NCBI GenBank assembly: GCA_964392775.1
Contig: CAYMRD010000005.1
Span: 85,644 to 149,643 of the forward strand
Source: UKL13-3 sp964392775
Lineage (GTDB): Bacteria; Bacteroidota; Bacteroidia; UKL13-3
Length of the DNA stretch: 64,000 nt
Direction: 5' to 3'
In this document: piece after piece, positions 7,712 through 15,273 of the stretch
Layout: each line of letters opens with the position of its first letter
Position numbering within the stretch: the first letter of the stretch is position 1
Translations under genes and position numbers: made by a program
Notes under the pieces: model-generated
What the model was told of the DNA's origin: nothing
Databases searched by the model: none
What the model saw: the letters and a program-made list of their open reading frames with translations, nothing else

Positions 7712-8266
7712 ATGTCACGTATAGGAAAAGCGCCCATTAAATTACCTGCCGGGGTTGAGTTAAATGTATCAAACGGCAATATCGTAACTGTAAAAGGCCC
7801 TAAAGGAGAATTACACCAAACTGTTGATGCGGATATCACCGTTGCAGTAGAAAACAATGAAATTCTTGTAAAACGCCCTACAGATCAAAAACGTCACAAA
7901 GCCATGCATGGTTTGTACAGATCTTTGATCAACAATATGGTTACCGGGGTAACAACAGGTTACACCGTAAAACAAGAACTTGTGGGTGTGGGTTATAAAG
8001 CAGCCAACGATGGAAACATTCTGGATTTGACTTTAGGATTCTCACATCATATTTACTTTGAAATCCCTAAGGAAATAAAAGTAAAAACAGAACAGGAAAA
8101 AGGTAAAAACCCAATTATCACTTTAGAAAGTGCTGATAAGCAACTCATCGGACAAGTTGCAGCTAAAATCAGAAGCTTGCGTAAACCTGAGCCATACAAA
8201 GGAAAAGGTATCAAGTTTGTGGGTGAACAACTTAGAAGAAAAGCCGGTAAAACAGCATCTAAATAA
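7712..8266 (+). CDS. rplF: 50S ribosomal protein L6 (uL6)
   Basis: 50S protein at the base of the factor-binding stalk. It has 184 aa and begins MSRIGKAPIKLPAGVEL. The two L6 repeats are visible, and the C-terminal signature is PEPYKGKGIKFVGEQLRRKAGK. The consensus Shine-Dalgarno upstream fixes the start. Confidence 0.98.
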   Translation: MSRIGKAPIKLPAGVELNVSNGNIVTVKGPKGELHQTVDADITVAVENNEILVKRPTDQKRHKAMHGLYRSLINNMVTGVTTGYTVKQELVGVGYKAANDGNILDLTLGFSHHIYFEIPKEIKVKTEQEKGKNPIITLESADKQLIGQVAAKIRSLRKPEPYKGKGIKFVGEQLRRKAGKTASK

Positions 8267-8278
8267 AATTGAAGAATT

Positions 8279-8623
8279 ATGTTGGCTAAAGTACAAAGAA
8301 GAACAAAAATCAAAGCAGGCATCAGAAGCCGTGTTTTTGGTACACCTGAAAGACCACGTTTGTCGGTTTTCAGAAGTAATAAACAGATTTACGCTCAAGT
8401 TATTGATGACGTTCATGGCAAAACTCTTGCTGCTGCATCATCAAAAAACCTTACTGATAAGATGACTAATATTGAGAAATCAACTTTAGTTGGAAAAGCA
8501 TTAGCAGAAAAAGCCTTGCAAGCAGGAATCAGCGCAGTTGTATTCGACAGAAATGGTTACTTATACCACGGTCGTGTAAAAGGATTAGCTGATGGTGCCA
8601 GAGAGGGAGGTTTAAAATTTTAA
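8279..8623 (+). CDS. rplR: 50S ribosomal protein L18 (uL18)
   Basis: 5S rRNA-binding protein. It has 114 aa, with RPRLSVFRSNKQIYAQVIDD and the C-terminal FDRNGYLYHGRVKGLADGAR motif, both typical of L18. It lies 12 bp after rplF. Confidence 0.97.
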   Translation: MLAKVQRRTKIKAGIRSRVFGTPERPRLSVFRSNKQIYAQVIDDVHGKTLAAASSKNLTDKMTNIEKSTLVGKALAEKALQAGISAVVFDRNGYLYHGRVKGLADGAREGGLKF

Positions 8624-8641
8624 TCAATTACAGAAACAGCA

Positions 8642-9187
8642 ATGTTTCTTAATGAACAGAAAGATATGTCAACAGCTAACGTAAAAAGAGTAAAAACAAC
8701 CGACATCGAACTCAAAGAAAGAGTTGTATCGATTAATCGTGTTGCCAAAGTAACAAAAGGAGGTAGAACGTTTAGTTTCTCAGCTCTGATTGTTGTTGGT
8801 GATTCAAACGGTGTAATCGGATATGGTTTGGGAAAAGCCAATGAGGTGACTGATGCTATCAATAAAGGTATTGATGATGCTAAGAAAAACCTTGTGAAAG
8901 TTCCTGTATTAAAAGGAACTGTACCACATGATCAATTAGGAAAATTCGGAGGAGGACGCGTTTATTTGAAGCCGGCTGCTCATGGAACAGGAGTAATTGC
9001 AGGTGGTGCGATGCGTGCAGTATTGGAAAGTGCCGGTATCACAGACGTACTGGCAAAATCAAAAGGTTCATCTAACCCGCACAATGTGGTAAAAGCAACT
9101 TTCAACGCTTTGTTGAATATGCGTGATGCCTTTACCATTGCACAACAAAGAGGTATTAGTTTAAAGAAAGTTTTTAACGGAGAGTAA
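8642..9187 (+). CDS. rpsE: 30S ribosomal protein S5 (uS5)
   Basis: Decoding-fidelity protein at the mRNA entry. It has 181 aa from ATG 8642; a second ATG at 8666 (MSTANVKRV) would give 173 aa and is about equally likely. The N-terminal dsRBD-like half contains LKERVVSINRVAKVTKGGR, and the C-terminal half has VYLKPAAHGTGVIAGGAMRAVLE and GSSNPHNVVKATFNALL. Confidence 0.97.
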   Translation: MFLNEQKDMSTANVKRVKTTDIELKERVVSINRVAKVTKGGRTFSFSALIVVGDSNGVIGYGLGKANEVTDAINKGIDDAKKNLVKVPVLKGTVPHDQLGKFGGGRVYLKPAAHGTGVIAGGAMRAVLESAGITDVLAKSKGSSNPHNVVKATFNALLNMRDAFTIAQQRGISLKKVFNGE

Positions 9188-9191
9188 TCAG

Positions 9192-9371
9192 ATGGCAAAA
9201 GTTAGAATCACACAGGTAAAATCAATTATTGACAGACCTGAACCGCAAAAAAGAACCATCAGAGCTTTAGGTTTTACAAAAACAAACCAAACGCTTGAAA
9301 AAGAAGGTACTCCTCAGGTGATGGGAATGATCAGACAAGTAGCACATTTGCTAAAAGTTGAAAACGTTTAA
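9192..9371 (+). CDS. rpmD: 50S ribosomal protein L30 (uL30)
   Basis: Small 50S protein of 59 aa in its normal position between rpsE and rplO. The translation begins MAKVRITQVKSIIDRPEPQK and contains RTIRALGFTKTNQT, the family signature. The ATG is 4 bp after the rpsE stop. Confidence 0.96.
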   Translation: MAKVRITQVKSIIDRPEPQKRTIRALGFTKTNQTLEKEGTPQVMGMIRQVAHLLKVENV

Positions 9372-9387
9372 TAAAGGACTTATTACA

Positions 9388-9861
9388 ATGAAATTACATA
9401 CATTAAAACCAGCAGCTGGTTCGATCAAAAGAGAAGGAAAGCGCGTAGGACGTGGTGAAGGTTCAGGTAAAGGAGGGACTGCTGCACGTGGACACAAAGG
9501 TGCCGGATCCCGCTCAGGAACCAGTACAAAAAGAGGTTTTGAGGGTGGACAAATGCCATTATACAGACGTATTCCTAAGTTTGGATTTAAAAATCTGAAC
9601 CGTGTTGAGTACGCAGGTATCAATCTGGATAAAATTCAACTATTGATTGAAGCTAAAAACTTAACTTCAATTGATTTGGATACGTTCATCAGCAACGGAT
9701 TGACATCTAAAAAAGACCTGGTAAAAGTATTGGGTCGTGGAGAAATTAAAACTGCAGTTGAGGTTAAAGCTCACGCATTCTCTGAAACCGCTAAAAAAGC
9801 TATTGAAGCAGCTGGCGGTAGTATCGTTCTTGTTCCAACCTATAAAGTTGCCGGCAACTAA
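9388..9861 (+). CDS. rplO: 50S ribosomal protein L15 (uL15)
   Basis: Late-assembling 50S protein. The 157-aa product starts at ATG 9388 (MKLHTLKPAAGS); an in-frame ATG at 9358 lies inside rpmD and is not used. The glycine-rich N-terminal region (VGRGEGSGKGGTAARGHKG, GTSTKRGFEGGQMPLYRR) is diagnostic. secY follows after 3 bp. Confidence 0.97.
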   Translation: MKLHTLKPAAGSIKREGKRVGRGEGSGKGGTAARGHKGAGSRSGTSTKRGFEGGQMPLYRRIPKFGFKNLNRVEYAGINLDKIQLLIEAKNLTSIDLDTFISNGLTSKKDLVKVLGRGEIKTAVEVKAHAFSETAKKAIEAAGGSIVLVPTYKVAGN

Positions 9862-9864
9862 TAC

Positions 9865-11220
9865 ATGAAAAAACTCATCGAGACCATAAAAAATATCTAT
9901 AGGATTGAGGAGTTGAGGGATAAACTGGCAATTACCTTTTGGTTGTTGCTGATTTATCGGTTTGGAACCTATGTATCACTACCGGGGGTTGATCCGAACA
10001 TGCTTCAAGGCTCGCAATCACAAGCTGAGGGTGGCATCTTTGGATTGATCAACATGTTTGCAGGAGGTGCTTTTGCCCGCGGATCTATTTTCGCATTGGG
10101 TATCATGCCGTATATTACTGCATCTATCGTGGTTCAGTTGTTAACAATGGCTGTGCCTACATTCCAAAAGATTCAGAAAGAAGGAGAAGACGGACGCAGA
10201 AAGATTAACCAGATCACCCGCTACCTGACTATTGCCATTACGGCTGTTCAGTCTATCGGATTCCTGATTAACCTGAAAGCAGAAAATCCGGGCGCTATCC
10301 TGTCAATCGCACATCCTGAAGTATTATCTGACTTTATGTTCATGTTTACTTCTGTGGTTGTGCTTACAGCAAGTACCATGTTTGTTCTTTGGCTTGGAGA
10401 GCGTATCACGGATAAAGGTATCGGAAATGGCGTTTCTCTCATCATCATGATTGGAATTATTGCCCGCTTGCCTTTTGCTTTGAAAGAGGAGTTTAACTTC
10501 AAACTTTCGGAGTCGGGTGGAGGACTGGTAATATTCCTGATTGAACTGGCAGCCTTGTTTGCAGTGATTATGACTGTGATTATGCTGGTCCAGGGAGTTC
10601 GCAGGATTCCGGTTCAATATGCCAAGAAGATTGTAGGAAACCGTCAATTTGGTGGTGTACGTCAGTATATTCCTTTAAAAGTGAATGCGGCAGGTGTAAT
10701 GCCTATCATCTTTGCTCAGGCATTGATGTTTATTCCTTCTACCATCGCCCAGTTCTTCCCGAATGAAACGATGCAAGGAATATTTGCAACCTTTACAAAT
10801 CCGTTATCATTTGGATACAATTTGACATTTGCGCTGTTAATTATCGTGTTTACATATTTTTATACCGCAATATCAGTTAATCCTACGCAGATTGCAGATG
10901 ACATGAAACGTAACGGAGGGTTTATTCCGGGCGTAAAACCAGGTCAGGCAACTGCAAGCTTCATTGATGATGTAATGTCTCGTATCACCCTTCCTGGAGC
11001 TTTGTTCCTTGCATTGGTGGCGATCCTTCCGGGATTAGCGGGGATGTTCAATATAAACAGCCAGTTTGCTCAGTTCTACGGAGGAACATCATTGTTGATT
11101 TTGGTTGGTGTGGTGCTCGACACCTTACAACAAATCGAAAGTCATTTATTGATGCGCCACTACGATGGATTGATGCAGTCGGGCAGGATTAAGGGACGTT
11201 CGGCAGTAGGTGCTGCATAA
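9865..11220 (+). CDS. secY: Preprotein translocase channel subunit SecY
   Basis: Central channel of the Sec translocon in the inner membrane. It has 451 aa and ten expected membrane segments. The plug/TM2 region lies around GGAFARGSIFALGIMPYITA, the cytosolic loop carries RRIPVQYAKK, TM7 has KVNAAGVMPIIFAQ, and the C-terminal loop has GGFIPGVKPG and PGALFLALVAILP. It sits in its usual place after rplO. No map (methionine aminopeptidase) gene follows, although many relatives carry it between secY and infA. Confidence 0.98.
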   Translation: MKKLIETIKNIYRIEELRDKLAITFWLLLIYRFGTYVSLPGVDPNMLQGSQSQAEGGIFGLINMFAGGAFARGSIFALGIMPYITASIVVQLLTMAVPTFQKIQKEGEDGRRKINQITRYLTIAITAVQSIGFLINLKAENPGAILSIAHPEVLSDFMFMFTSVVVLTASTMFVLWLGERITDKGIGNGVSLIIMIGIIARLPFALKEEFNFKLSESGGGLVIFLIELAALFAVIMTVIMLVQGVRRIPVQYAKKIVGNRQFGGVRQYIPLKVNAAGVMPIIFAQALMFIPSTIAQFFPNETMQGIFATFTNPLSFGYNLTFALLIIVFTYFYTAISVNPTQIADDMKRNGGFIPGVKPGQATASFIDDVMSRITLPGALFLALVAILPGLAGMFNINSQFAQFYGGTSLLILVGVVLDTLQQIESHLLMRHYDGLMQSGRIKGRSAVGAA

Positions 11221-11224
11221 AAAA

Positions 11225-11255
11225 TTGGCAATTATAAAAATATCTGCTACATTTG
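11225..11255 (+). promoter_or_regulatory. Bacteroidota-type promoter upstream of infA
   Basis: TTGG (11225-11228), a 19-bp spacer and TACATTTG (11248-11255) match the Bacteroidota sigma factor pattern TTTG/TTG-N(~19-23)-TAnnTTTG. The predicted transcript would start near 11262, about 14 bases before the infA ATG. This would let infA to rplQ be transcribed independently of the upstream cluster. Confidence 0.6.
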
Positions 11256-11275
11256 CAGCCCCTTAAAAAGTAAAT

Positions 11276-11494
11276 ATGTCGAAACAGGCTCTTATAAAAC
11301 AAGATGGCGTTATAACAGAAGCATTATCAAATGCCATGTTTAGGGTACAACTTGAAAACGGACATGAGATTATAGCTCATATCTCAGGAAAAATGAGGAT
11401 GCACTATATCAAGATTTTACCAGGTGATAAAATCTCGGTAGAAATGTCGCCATATGATTTATCAAAAGGTAGAATAATTTATAGATACAAATAA
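11276..11494 (+). CDS. infA: Translation initiation factor IF-1
   Basis: S1/OB-fold protein that blocks the A site of the 30S during initiation. It has 72 aa, with EALSNAMFRVQLENGHEIIAHISGKMR and the C-terminal DLSKGRIIYRYK. A promoter-like element and a 55-bp spacer lie upstream; rpmJ begins one base after its stop. Confidence 0.98.
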   Translation: MSKQALIKQDGVITEALSNAMFRVQLENGHEIIAHISGKMRMHYIKILPGDKISVEMSPYDLSKGRIIYRYK

Positions 11495-11495
11495 C

Positions 11496-11612
11496 ATGAA
11501 AGTTAGAGCATCAGTAAAAAAACGCAGTGAAGACTGCAAGATTGTGAAACGTAACGGTAAAGTGTTCGTGATCAATAAAAAGAATCCAAAATTTAAACAA
11601 CGTCAAGGATAA
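11496..11612 (+). CDS. rpmJ: 50S ribosomal protein L36 (bL36), zinc-free form
   Basis: Smallest 50S protein, 38 aa, starting MKVRASVKKRSEDCKIVKR and ending KFKQRQG. Of the four canonical zinc ligands (C11, C14, C27, H33) only C14 is kept; the others are Ser, Asn and Phe. It is therefore the zinc-independent (C-minus) variant. Normal position between infA and rpsM. Confidence 0.96.
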   Translation: MKVRASVKKRSEDCKIVKRNGKVFVINKKNPKFKQRQG

Positions 11613-11622
11613 TACATAGATT

Positions 11623-12000
11623 ATGGCTCGTATATCAGGTATTGATTTACCAAAAAATAAGCGTGGTGAGATTGGACTTACCTACATCTTCGGAATAGGT
11701 CGTGCAACTGCTGTAAAAATTTTAACTGATAATGGTATCAGCTTGGACAAAAAAGTACAAGACTGGGATGATGAAGATTTGAACAAAATCAGAAAGCACA
11801 TCACTGAGGGTATCACAGTTGAAGGTGAACTGCGTTCAGAAAAACAATTGAACATCAAACGTTTGATGGACATTGGTTGCTACCGTGGTTTACGTCACCG
11901 TAAAGGATTGCCTGTACGCGGACAACGTACCAAAACAAACTCACGTACCCGTAAAGGTAAACGTAAGACAGTTGCAGGTAAGAAAAAGGTTACTAAGTAA
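11623..12000 (+). CDS. rpsM: 30S ribosomal protein S13 (uS13)
   Basis: 30S head protein contacting the P-site tRNA and the 50S. It has 125 aa and begins MARISGIDLPKNKRGEIGLT. The helix-two-turn-helix region GIGRATAVKIL is followed by GCYRGLRHRKGLPVRGQRTK and a very basic tail. Confidence 0.98.
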   Translation: MARISGIDLPKNKRGEIGLTYIFGIGRATAVKILTDNGISLDKKVQDWDDEDLNKIRKHITEGITVEGELRSEKQLNIKRLMDIGCYRGLRHRKGLPVRGQRTKTNSRTRKGKRKTVAGKKKVTK

Positions 12001-12022
12001 TAAGTTGTAAATAAGAATAGCA

Positions 12023-12412
12023 ATGGCTACAAATACAAAAAAGGCTAGCAAAAGAAAAGTTGCAATCGACTCTTTGGGTCAGGCGCATATCCAGGCTAGT
12101 TTCAATAACATTATCATTTCTATTACCAACTCACAAGGTCAGGTGGTATCTTGGGCTTCTGCCGGTAAAATGGGTTTCAGAGGTTCTAAAAAGAATACTC
12201 CGTATGCTGCTCAAATGGCAGCTGCTGATTGCGCTAAGGTTGCAGTTGACTTGGGAATGAGAAAAATTGAAGTGTTCGTTAAAGGACCGGGATCTGGACG
12301 TGATTCAGCTATCCGTACCCTTGCAGGAGCAGGATTGGAAGTAACAACCATTAAGGATATTACTCCACTTCCGCACAACGGATGCCGCCCTCCAAAAAAG
12401 AGAAGAGTATAA
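12023..12412 (+). CDS. rpsK: 30S ribosomal protein S11 (uS11)
   Basis: 30S platform protein near the E site. It has 129 aa, with AHIQASFNNIIISITNSQG, KNTPYAAQMAA, GPGSGRDSAIRTLAGAGLEV and the C-terminal DITPLPHNGCRPPKKRRV signature. Confidence 0.98.
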   Translation: MATNTKKASKRKVAIDSLGQAHIQASFNNIIISITNSQGQVVSWASAGKMGFRGSKKNTPYAAQMAAADCAKVAVDLGMRKIEVFVKGPGSGRDSAIRTLAGAGLEVTTIKDITPLPHNGCRPPKKRRV

Positions 12413-12440
12413 TTATTAACGCATTTAGAAGAAACAAGCA

Positions 12441-13049
12441 ATGGCAAGATTTATAGGAGCAAAAACTAAAATCGCACGTAAGTTTAAAGAAGCGATTTAC
12501 GGTCCTGATAAAAACTTTGAAAAAAGAAATTATCCTCCGGGACAACACGGACAATCGCGTAAGCGTACCAAGCAAACTGAATATGCTATTCAGTTGACTG
12601 AAAAGCAAAAAGCTAAATACACTTACGGTTTGTTAGAGCGTCAGTTCTACAAAACTTTTGAAGAAGCTGCACGTAAAAAAGGTGTTACCGGTGAAAACCT
12701 GATGAAGTTTTTGGAAGCACGTTTGGATAATACCGTATTCCGTTTAGGATTTGGTACTACCCGCTCACAGGCTCGTCAGTTGGTAGGTCACTGTCACATT
12801 ACCGTTAACGGTAAAATTGTGAACATCCCTTCTTACTCATTAAAACCGGGTGATGTTGTTGCTGTTCGTGAGAAATCAAAATCGCTTGAAGTAATCAATG
12901 ATGCAATGAATGCAAGCAATCCTGCCAAATTCAACTGGTTGAGCGCTGATTCAAAAGAAATGAAAGGAACTTTCCTTGCTTACCCGGAAAGAGAAAGCAT
13001 TCCTGAAAATATCAAAGAACAATTAATCGTTGAGTTGTACTCAAAATAA
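12441..13049 (+). CDS. rpsD: 30S ribosomal protein S4 (uS4)
   Basis: Primary 16S rRNA-binding protein and fidelity factor. It has 202 aa. The N-terminal part lacks the zinc-binding Cys cluster of some S4 proteins; the S4 RNA-binding domain (LEARLDNTVFRLGFGTTRSQARQLVGH) spans residues ~94-150. Located between rpsK and rpoA as in other bacteria. Confidence 0.98.
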   Translation: MARFIGAKTKIARKFKEAIYGPDKNFEKRNYPPGQHGQSRKRTKQTEYAIQLTEKQKAKYTYGLLERQFYKTFEEAARKKGVTGENLMKFLEARLDNTVFRLGFGTTRSQARQLVGHCHITVNGKIVNIPSYSLKPGDVVAVREKSKSLEVINDAMNASNPAKFNWLSADSKEMKGTFLAYPERESIPENIKEQLIVELYSK

Positions 13050-13068
13050 TCATTAATCAAAAACATAA

Positions 13069-14061
13069 ATGGCAATTCTCGCATTTCAAAAACCTGATAA
13101 AGTTATTATGCACAAGGAAACTGACTTTTTTGGTCAGTTTGAGTTCCGCCCTTTGGAAAAAGGCTACGGTGTAACCATTGGTAACGCTTTGCGCAGAATT
13201 CTTTTATCGTCACTTGAAGGTTATGCCATCACTTCGGTAAAAATTACCAGTGTTGATCATGAGTTTTCAACCATCAAAGGTGTGATTGAGGATGTTACTG
13301 AAATCGTATTGAACTTAAAACAAGTACGTTTCAAGCGTGTAGTTGATGGCGTTGATAATGAAAAAATATTTATCAGCGTAAAAGGTCAGGAGCACTTCGC
13401 TGCAGGCGAGATTGGTAAACATACCAATGCGTTCAAAATACTGAACCCTGAGTTGGTAATCTGTAATATGGATCCTAAGGTTCATATTGAAATGGAAATT
13501 ACTGTTGAAAAGGGTAGAGGTTACGTTCCTGCAGAGGAAAACAAGCCGAAAGATGCAGTTATCGGATTGATTCCGCTTGATGCAATCTACACTCCGATCA
13601 AAAATGTAAAATACAGCGTTGAAGACTATCGTGTTGAGCAAAAAACCGACTACGAAAAGTTAACAGTTGAGATATCTACTGATGGATCCATCCATCCTGA
13701 AGAAGCTTTGAAAGAAGCTGCAAAAATCTTGATTCAACACTTTATGCTGTTCTCTGATGAGTTGATCACTTTGGATACCCAGGTGAAAGAAGCTCCTCAG
13801 GAGGTAGACGAAAATGTATTGCACATTCGCAAAATTTTAAAAACCCCACTTTCTGATCTTGATCTTTCAGTACGTGCTTACAATTGCTTGAAAGCTGCTG
13901 ATATCAAAACGTTAGGTGAGTTAGTTGCATTTGATATTGCCGACCTGTTGAAATTCCGCAACTTCGGTAAAAAATCACTTTCTGAATTGGAAGAGCTTGC
14001 AAGAGATAAAGGCTTGACTTTCGGAATGGATGTAGCTAAATACTTGGGTAACGAAGAATAA
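13069..14061 (+). CDS. rpoA: RNA polymerase alpha subunit
   Basis: Scaffold subunit of RNA polymerase. It has 330 aa. The N-terminal dimerisation domain contains GYGVTIGNALRRILLSSLEG; the C-terminal DNA- and activator-binding domain (residues ~255-325) contains LSVRAYNCLKAADIKTLGEL and FRNFGKKSLSELEE. Normal order rpsD-rpoA-rplQ. Confidence 0.98.
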   Translation: MAILAFQKPDKVIMHKETDFFGQFEFRPLEKGYGVTIGNALRRILLSSLEGYAITSVKITSVDHEFSTIKGVIEDVTEIVLNLKQVRFKRVVDGVDNEKIFISVKGQEHFAAGEIGKHTNAFKILNPELVICNMDPKVHIEMEITVEKGRGYVPAEENKPKDAVIGLIPLDAIYTPIKNVKYSVEDYRVEQKTDYEKLTVEISTDGSIHPEEALKEAAKILIQHFMLFSDELITLDTQVKEAPQEVDENVLHIRKILKTPLSDLDLSVRAYNCLKAADIKTLGELVAFDIADLLKFRNFGKKSLSELEELARDKGLTFGMDVAKYLGNEE

Positions 14062-14094
14062 TAAACAACTGTAACACAGAAAATTTTTTGAACG

Positions 14095-14574
14095 ATGAGA
14101 CACGGAAAAACAGTTAATCACTTAGGAAGAACAGCATCGCACAGAGCAGCAATGTTAGCTAATATGGCTTCTTCACTAATTGTTCATAAGCGTATCACAA
14201 CTACTTTGGCTAAAGCTAAAGCTTTGAGAAAATATGTTGAACCAATCATTACCAAAGGTAAAGAGGATTCAACCAACTCTCGCAGGGTTGTATTCAGCTA
14301 CTTGCAAAACAAAGATTCGGTAAAAGAATTGTTTGGCACAGTTGCTCCAAAAGTTGGTGAAAGACCGGGAGGATATACCCGTATTCTGAAGTTGACCAAC
14401 CGTAAAGGTGACAACGCTGAAATGGCTATCATGGAGCTTGTTGATTTCAATGAAGTTGTAATGAACGACAAAGCTGCTAAAACAGAAACCAAGAAAACAC
14501 GTAGAGGTCGTGCAAAAGCACCTAAAGTTACAGAAGCTGCTGCTGACACTACTACAACTGAAACTACAGAGTAA
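14095..14574 (+). CDS. rplQ: 50S ribosomal protein L17 (bL17)
   Basis: 50S protein at the tunnel exit. It has 159 aa, with the core MRHGKTVNHLGRTASHRAAM and GGYTRILKL. A ~40-residue tail rich in Lys, Ala and Thr follows the core (ends near residue 118), a common extension in this phylum. Last gene of the cluster, followed by a strong terminator. Confidence 0.97.
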   Translation: MRHGKTVNHLGRTASHRAAMLANMASSLIVHKRITTTLAKAKALRKYVEPIITKGKEDSTNSRRVVFSYLQNKDSVKELFGTVAPKVGERPGGYTRILKLTNRKGDNAEMAIMELVDFNEVVMNDKAAKTETKKTRRGRAKAPKVTEAAADTTTTETTE

Positions 14575-14596
14575 TCTGTTTGTTGAACACATATTG

Positions 14597-14624
14597 AAAG
14601 ACGATCTTCGGGTCGTCTTTTTTT
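14597..14624 (+). terminator. Rho-independent terminator after rplQ
   Basis: Ten-pair stem with one G-U pair (AAAGACGATC and GGTCGTCTTT) closed by a UUCG tetraloop and followed by a run of T. Ends the ribosomal transcript. Confidence 0.9.
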
Positions 14625-14705
14625 ATGCCCTATTATGAAAAAATTAACTATGCAGCCAAACAAAAAACGGTTACATTCGTCTTTAAAATTATCAGTATAT
14701 AAACC

Positions 14706-15182
14706 ATGAAAAAGTTAACGATACTATCTTTCTTTATTATTGTAAGTGCAATTTCCATGTCGATGAAAACGGCTGAAGAAGTTAAATGGATGGGCTTTAA
14801 TGAAGGGTACAAACTCGCTAAAAAAAGCGGTAAAATTATGCTGATTGATGTGTACACGGATTGGTGCGGATGGTGCAAACGCATGGATAGAGATACCTAT
14901 GCCAAACCCGAGATTGCGGGGTTGATTAAAGAGGATTATATCGCTATCAAGTTTAATCCGGAGGTGGATGCAACGTATACTTTTGAGGGTAGGGAATACA
15001 ATGGACGAGAACTTGCTGCTGTGATCAGTAAAAATCAGTTAAGTGGATACCCAACCACCATCTTTTATTACCCTAAAACGCAAAAGAATAATGTAGTGGG
15101 AGGATATTATGATGCCAATCGTTTTCAAGGAGTGTTGGTTCAGGTGAAAAATGAGTTTAAGCCCACAACTCTTAAGAAATAG
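14706..15182 (+). CDS. Secreted thioredoxin-fold protein
   Basis: Predicted periplasmic thiol-disulfide protein. It has 158 aa with an N-terminal signal peptide (residues ~1-22, Lys-Lys then a hydrophobic run). The thioredoxin fold carries the active-site motif WCGWCKRMD (residues ~52-60) in the context IDVYTDWCGWCKRMDRDTY, as in DUF255/thioredoxin_7-like proteins. The cis-Pro region is GYPTTIFYYP. It stands alone between two terminators, so it is probably a single-gene transcript. The reductive partner is unknown. Confidence 0.82.
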   Translation: MKKLTILSFFIIVSAISMSMKTAEEVKWMGFNEGYKLAKKSGKIMLIDVYTDWCGWCKRMDRDTYAKPEIAGLIKEDYIAIKFNPEVDATYTFEGREYNGRELAAVISKNQLSGYPTTIFYYPKTQKNNVVGGYYDANRFQGVLVQVKNEFKPTTLKK

Positions 15183-15186
15183 ATTG

Positions 15187-15214
15187 AAGAGGCTGCCTAG
15201 TACAGCCTTTTTTG
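15187..15214 (+). terminator. Rho-independent terminator after the thioredoxin gene
   Basis: AAGAGGCTG (15187-15195, G-U allowed) pairs with CAGCCTTTT across a 7-base loop, with a T run following. It may also serve the converging dinB gene. Confidence 0.75.
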
Positions 15215-15215
15215 T

Positions 15216-15235
15216 GGCTTCGACTTCGCTCAGCC
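15216..15235 (+). repeat. Short dispersed repeat, copy 1
   Basis: GGCTTCGACTTCGCTCAGCC, a small element with complementary ends (GGCT and AGCC). A related degenerate copy in the opposite orientation is at 46460-46478. Both lie just downstream of gene ends. This motif is common in intergenic DNA of many bacteria; its function is not known. Confidence 0.55.
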
Positions 15236-15273
15236 CCGTTGCTCTCCAATCTGCTAGCTGAGCACAATTTAAG

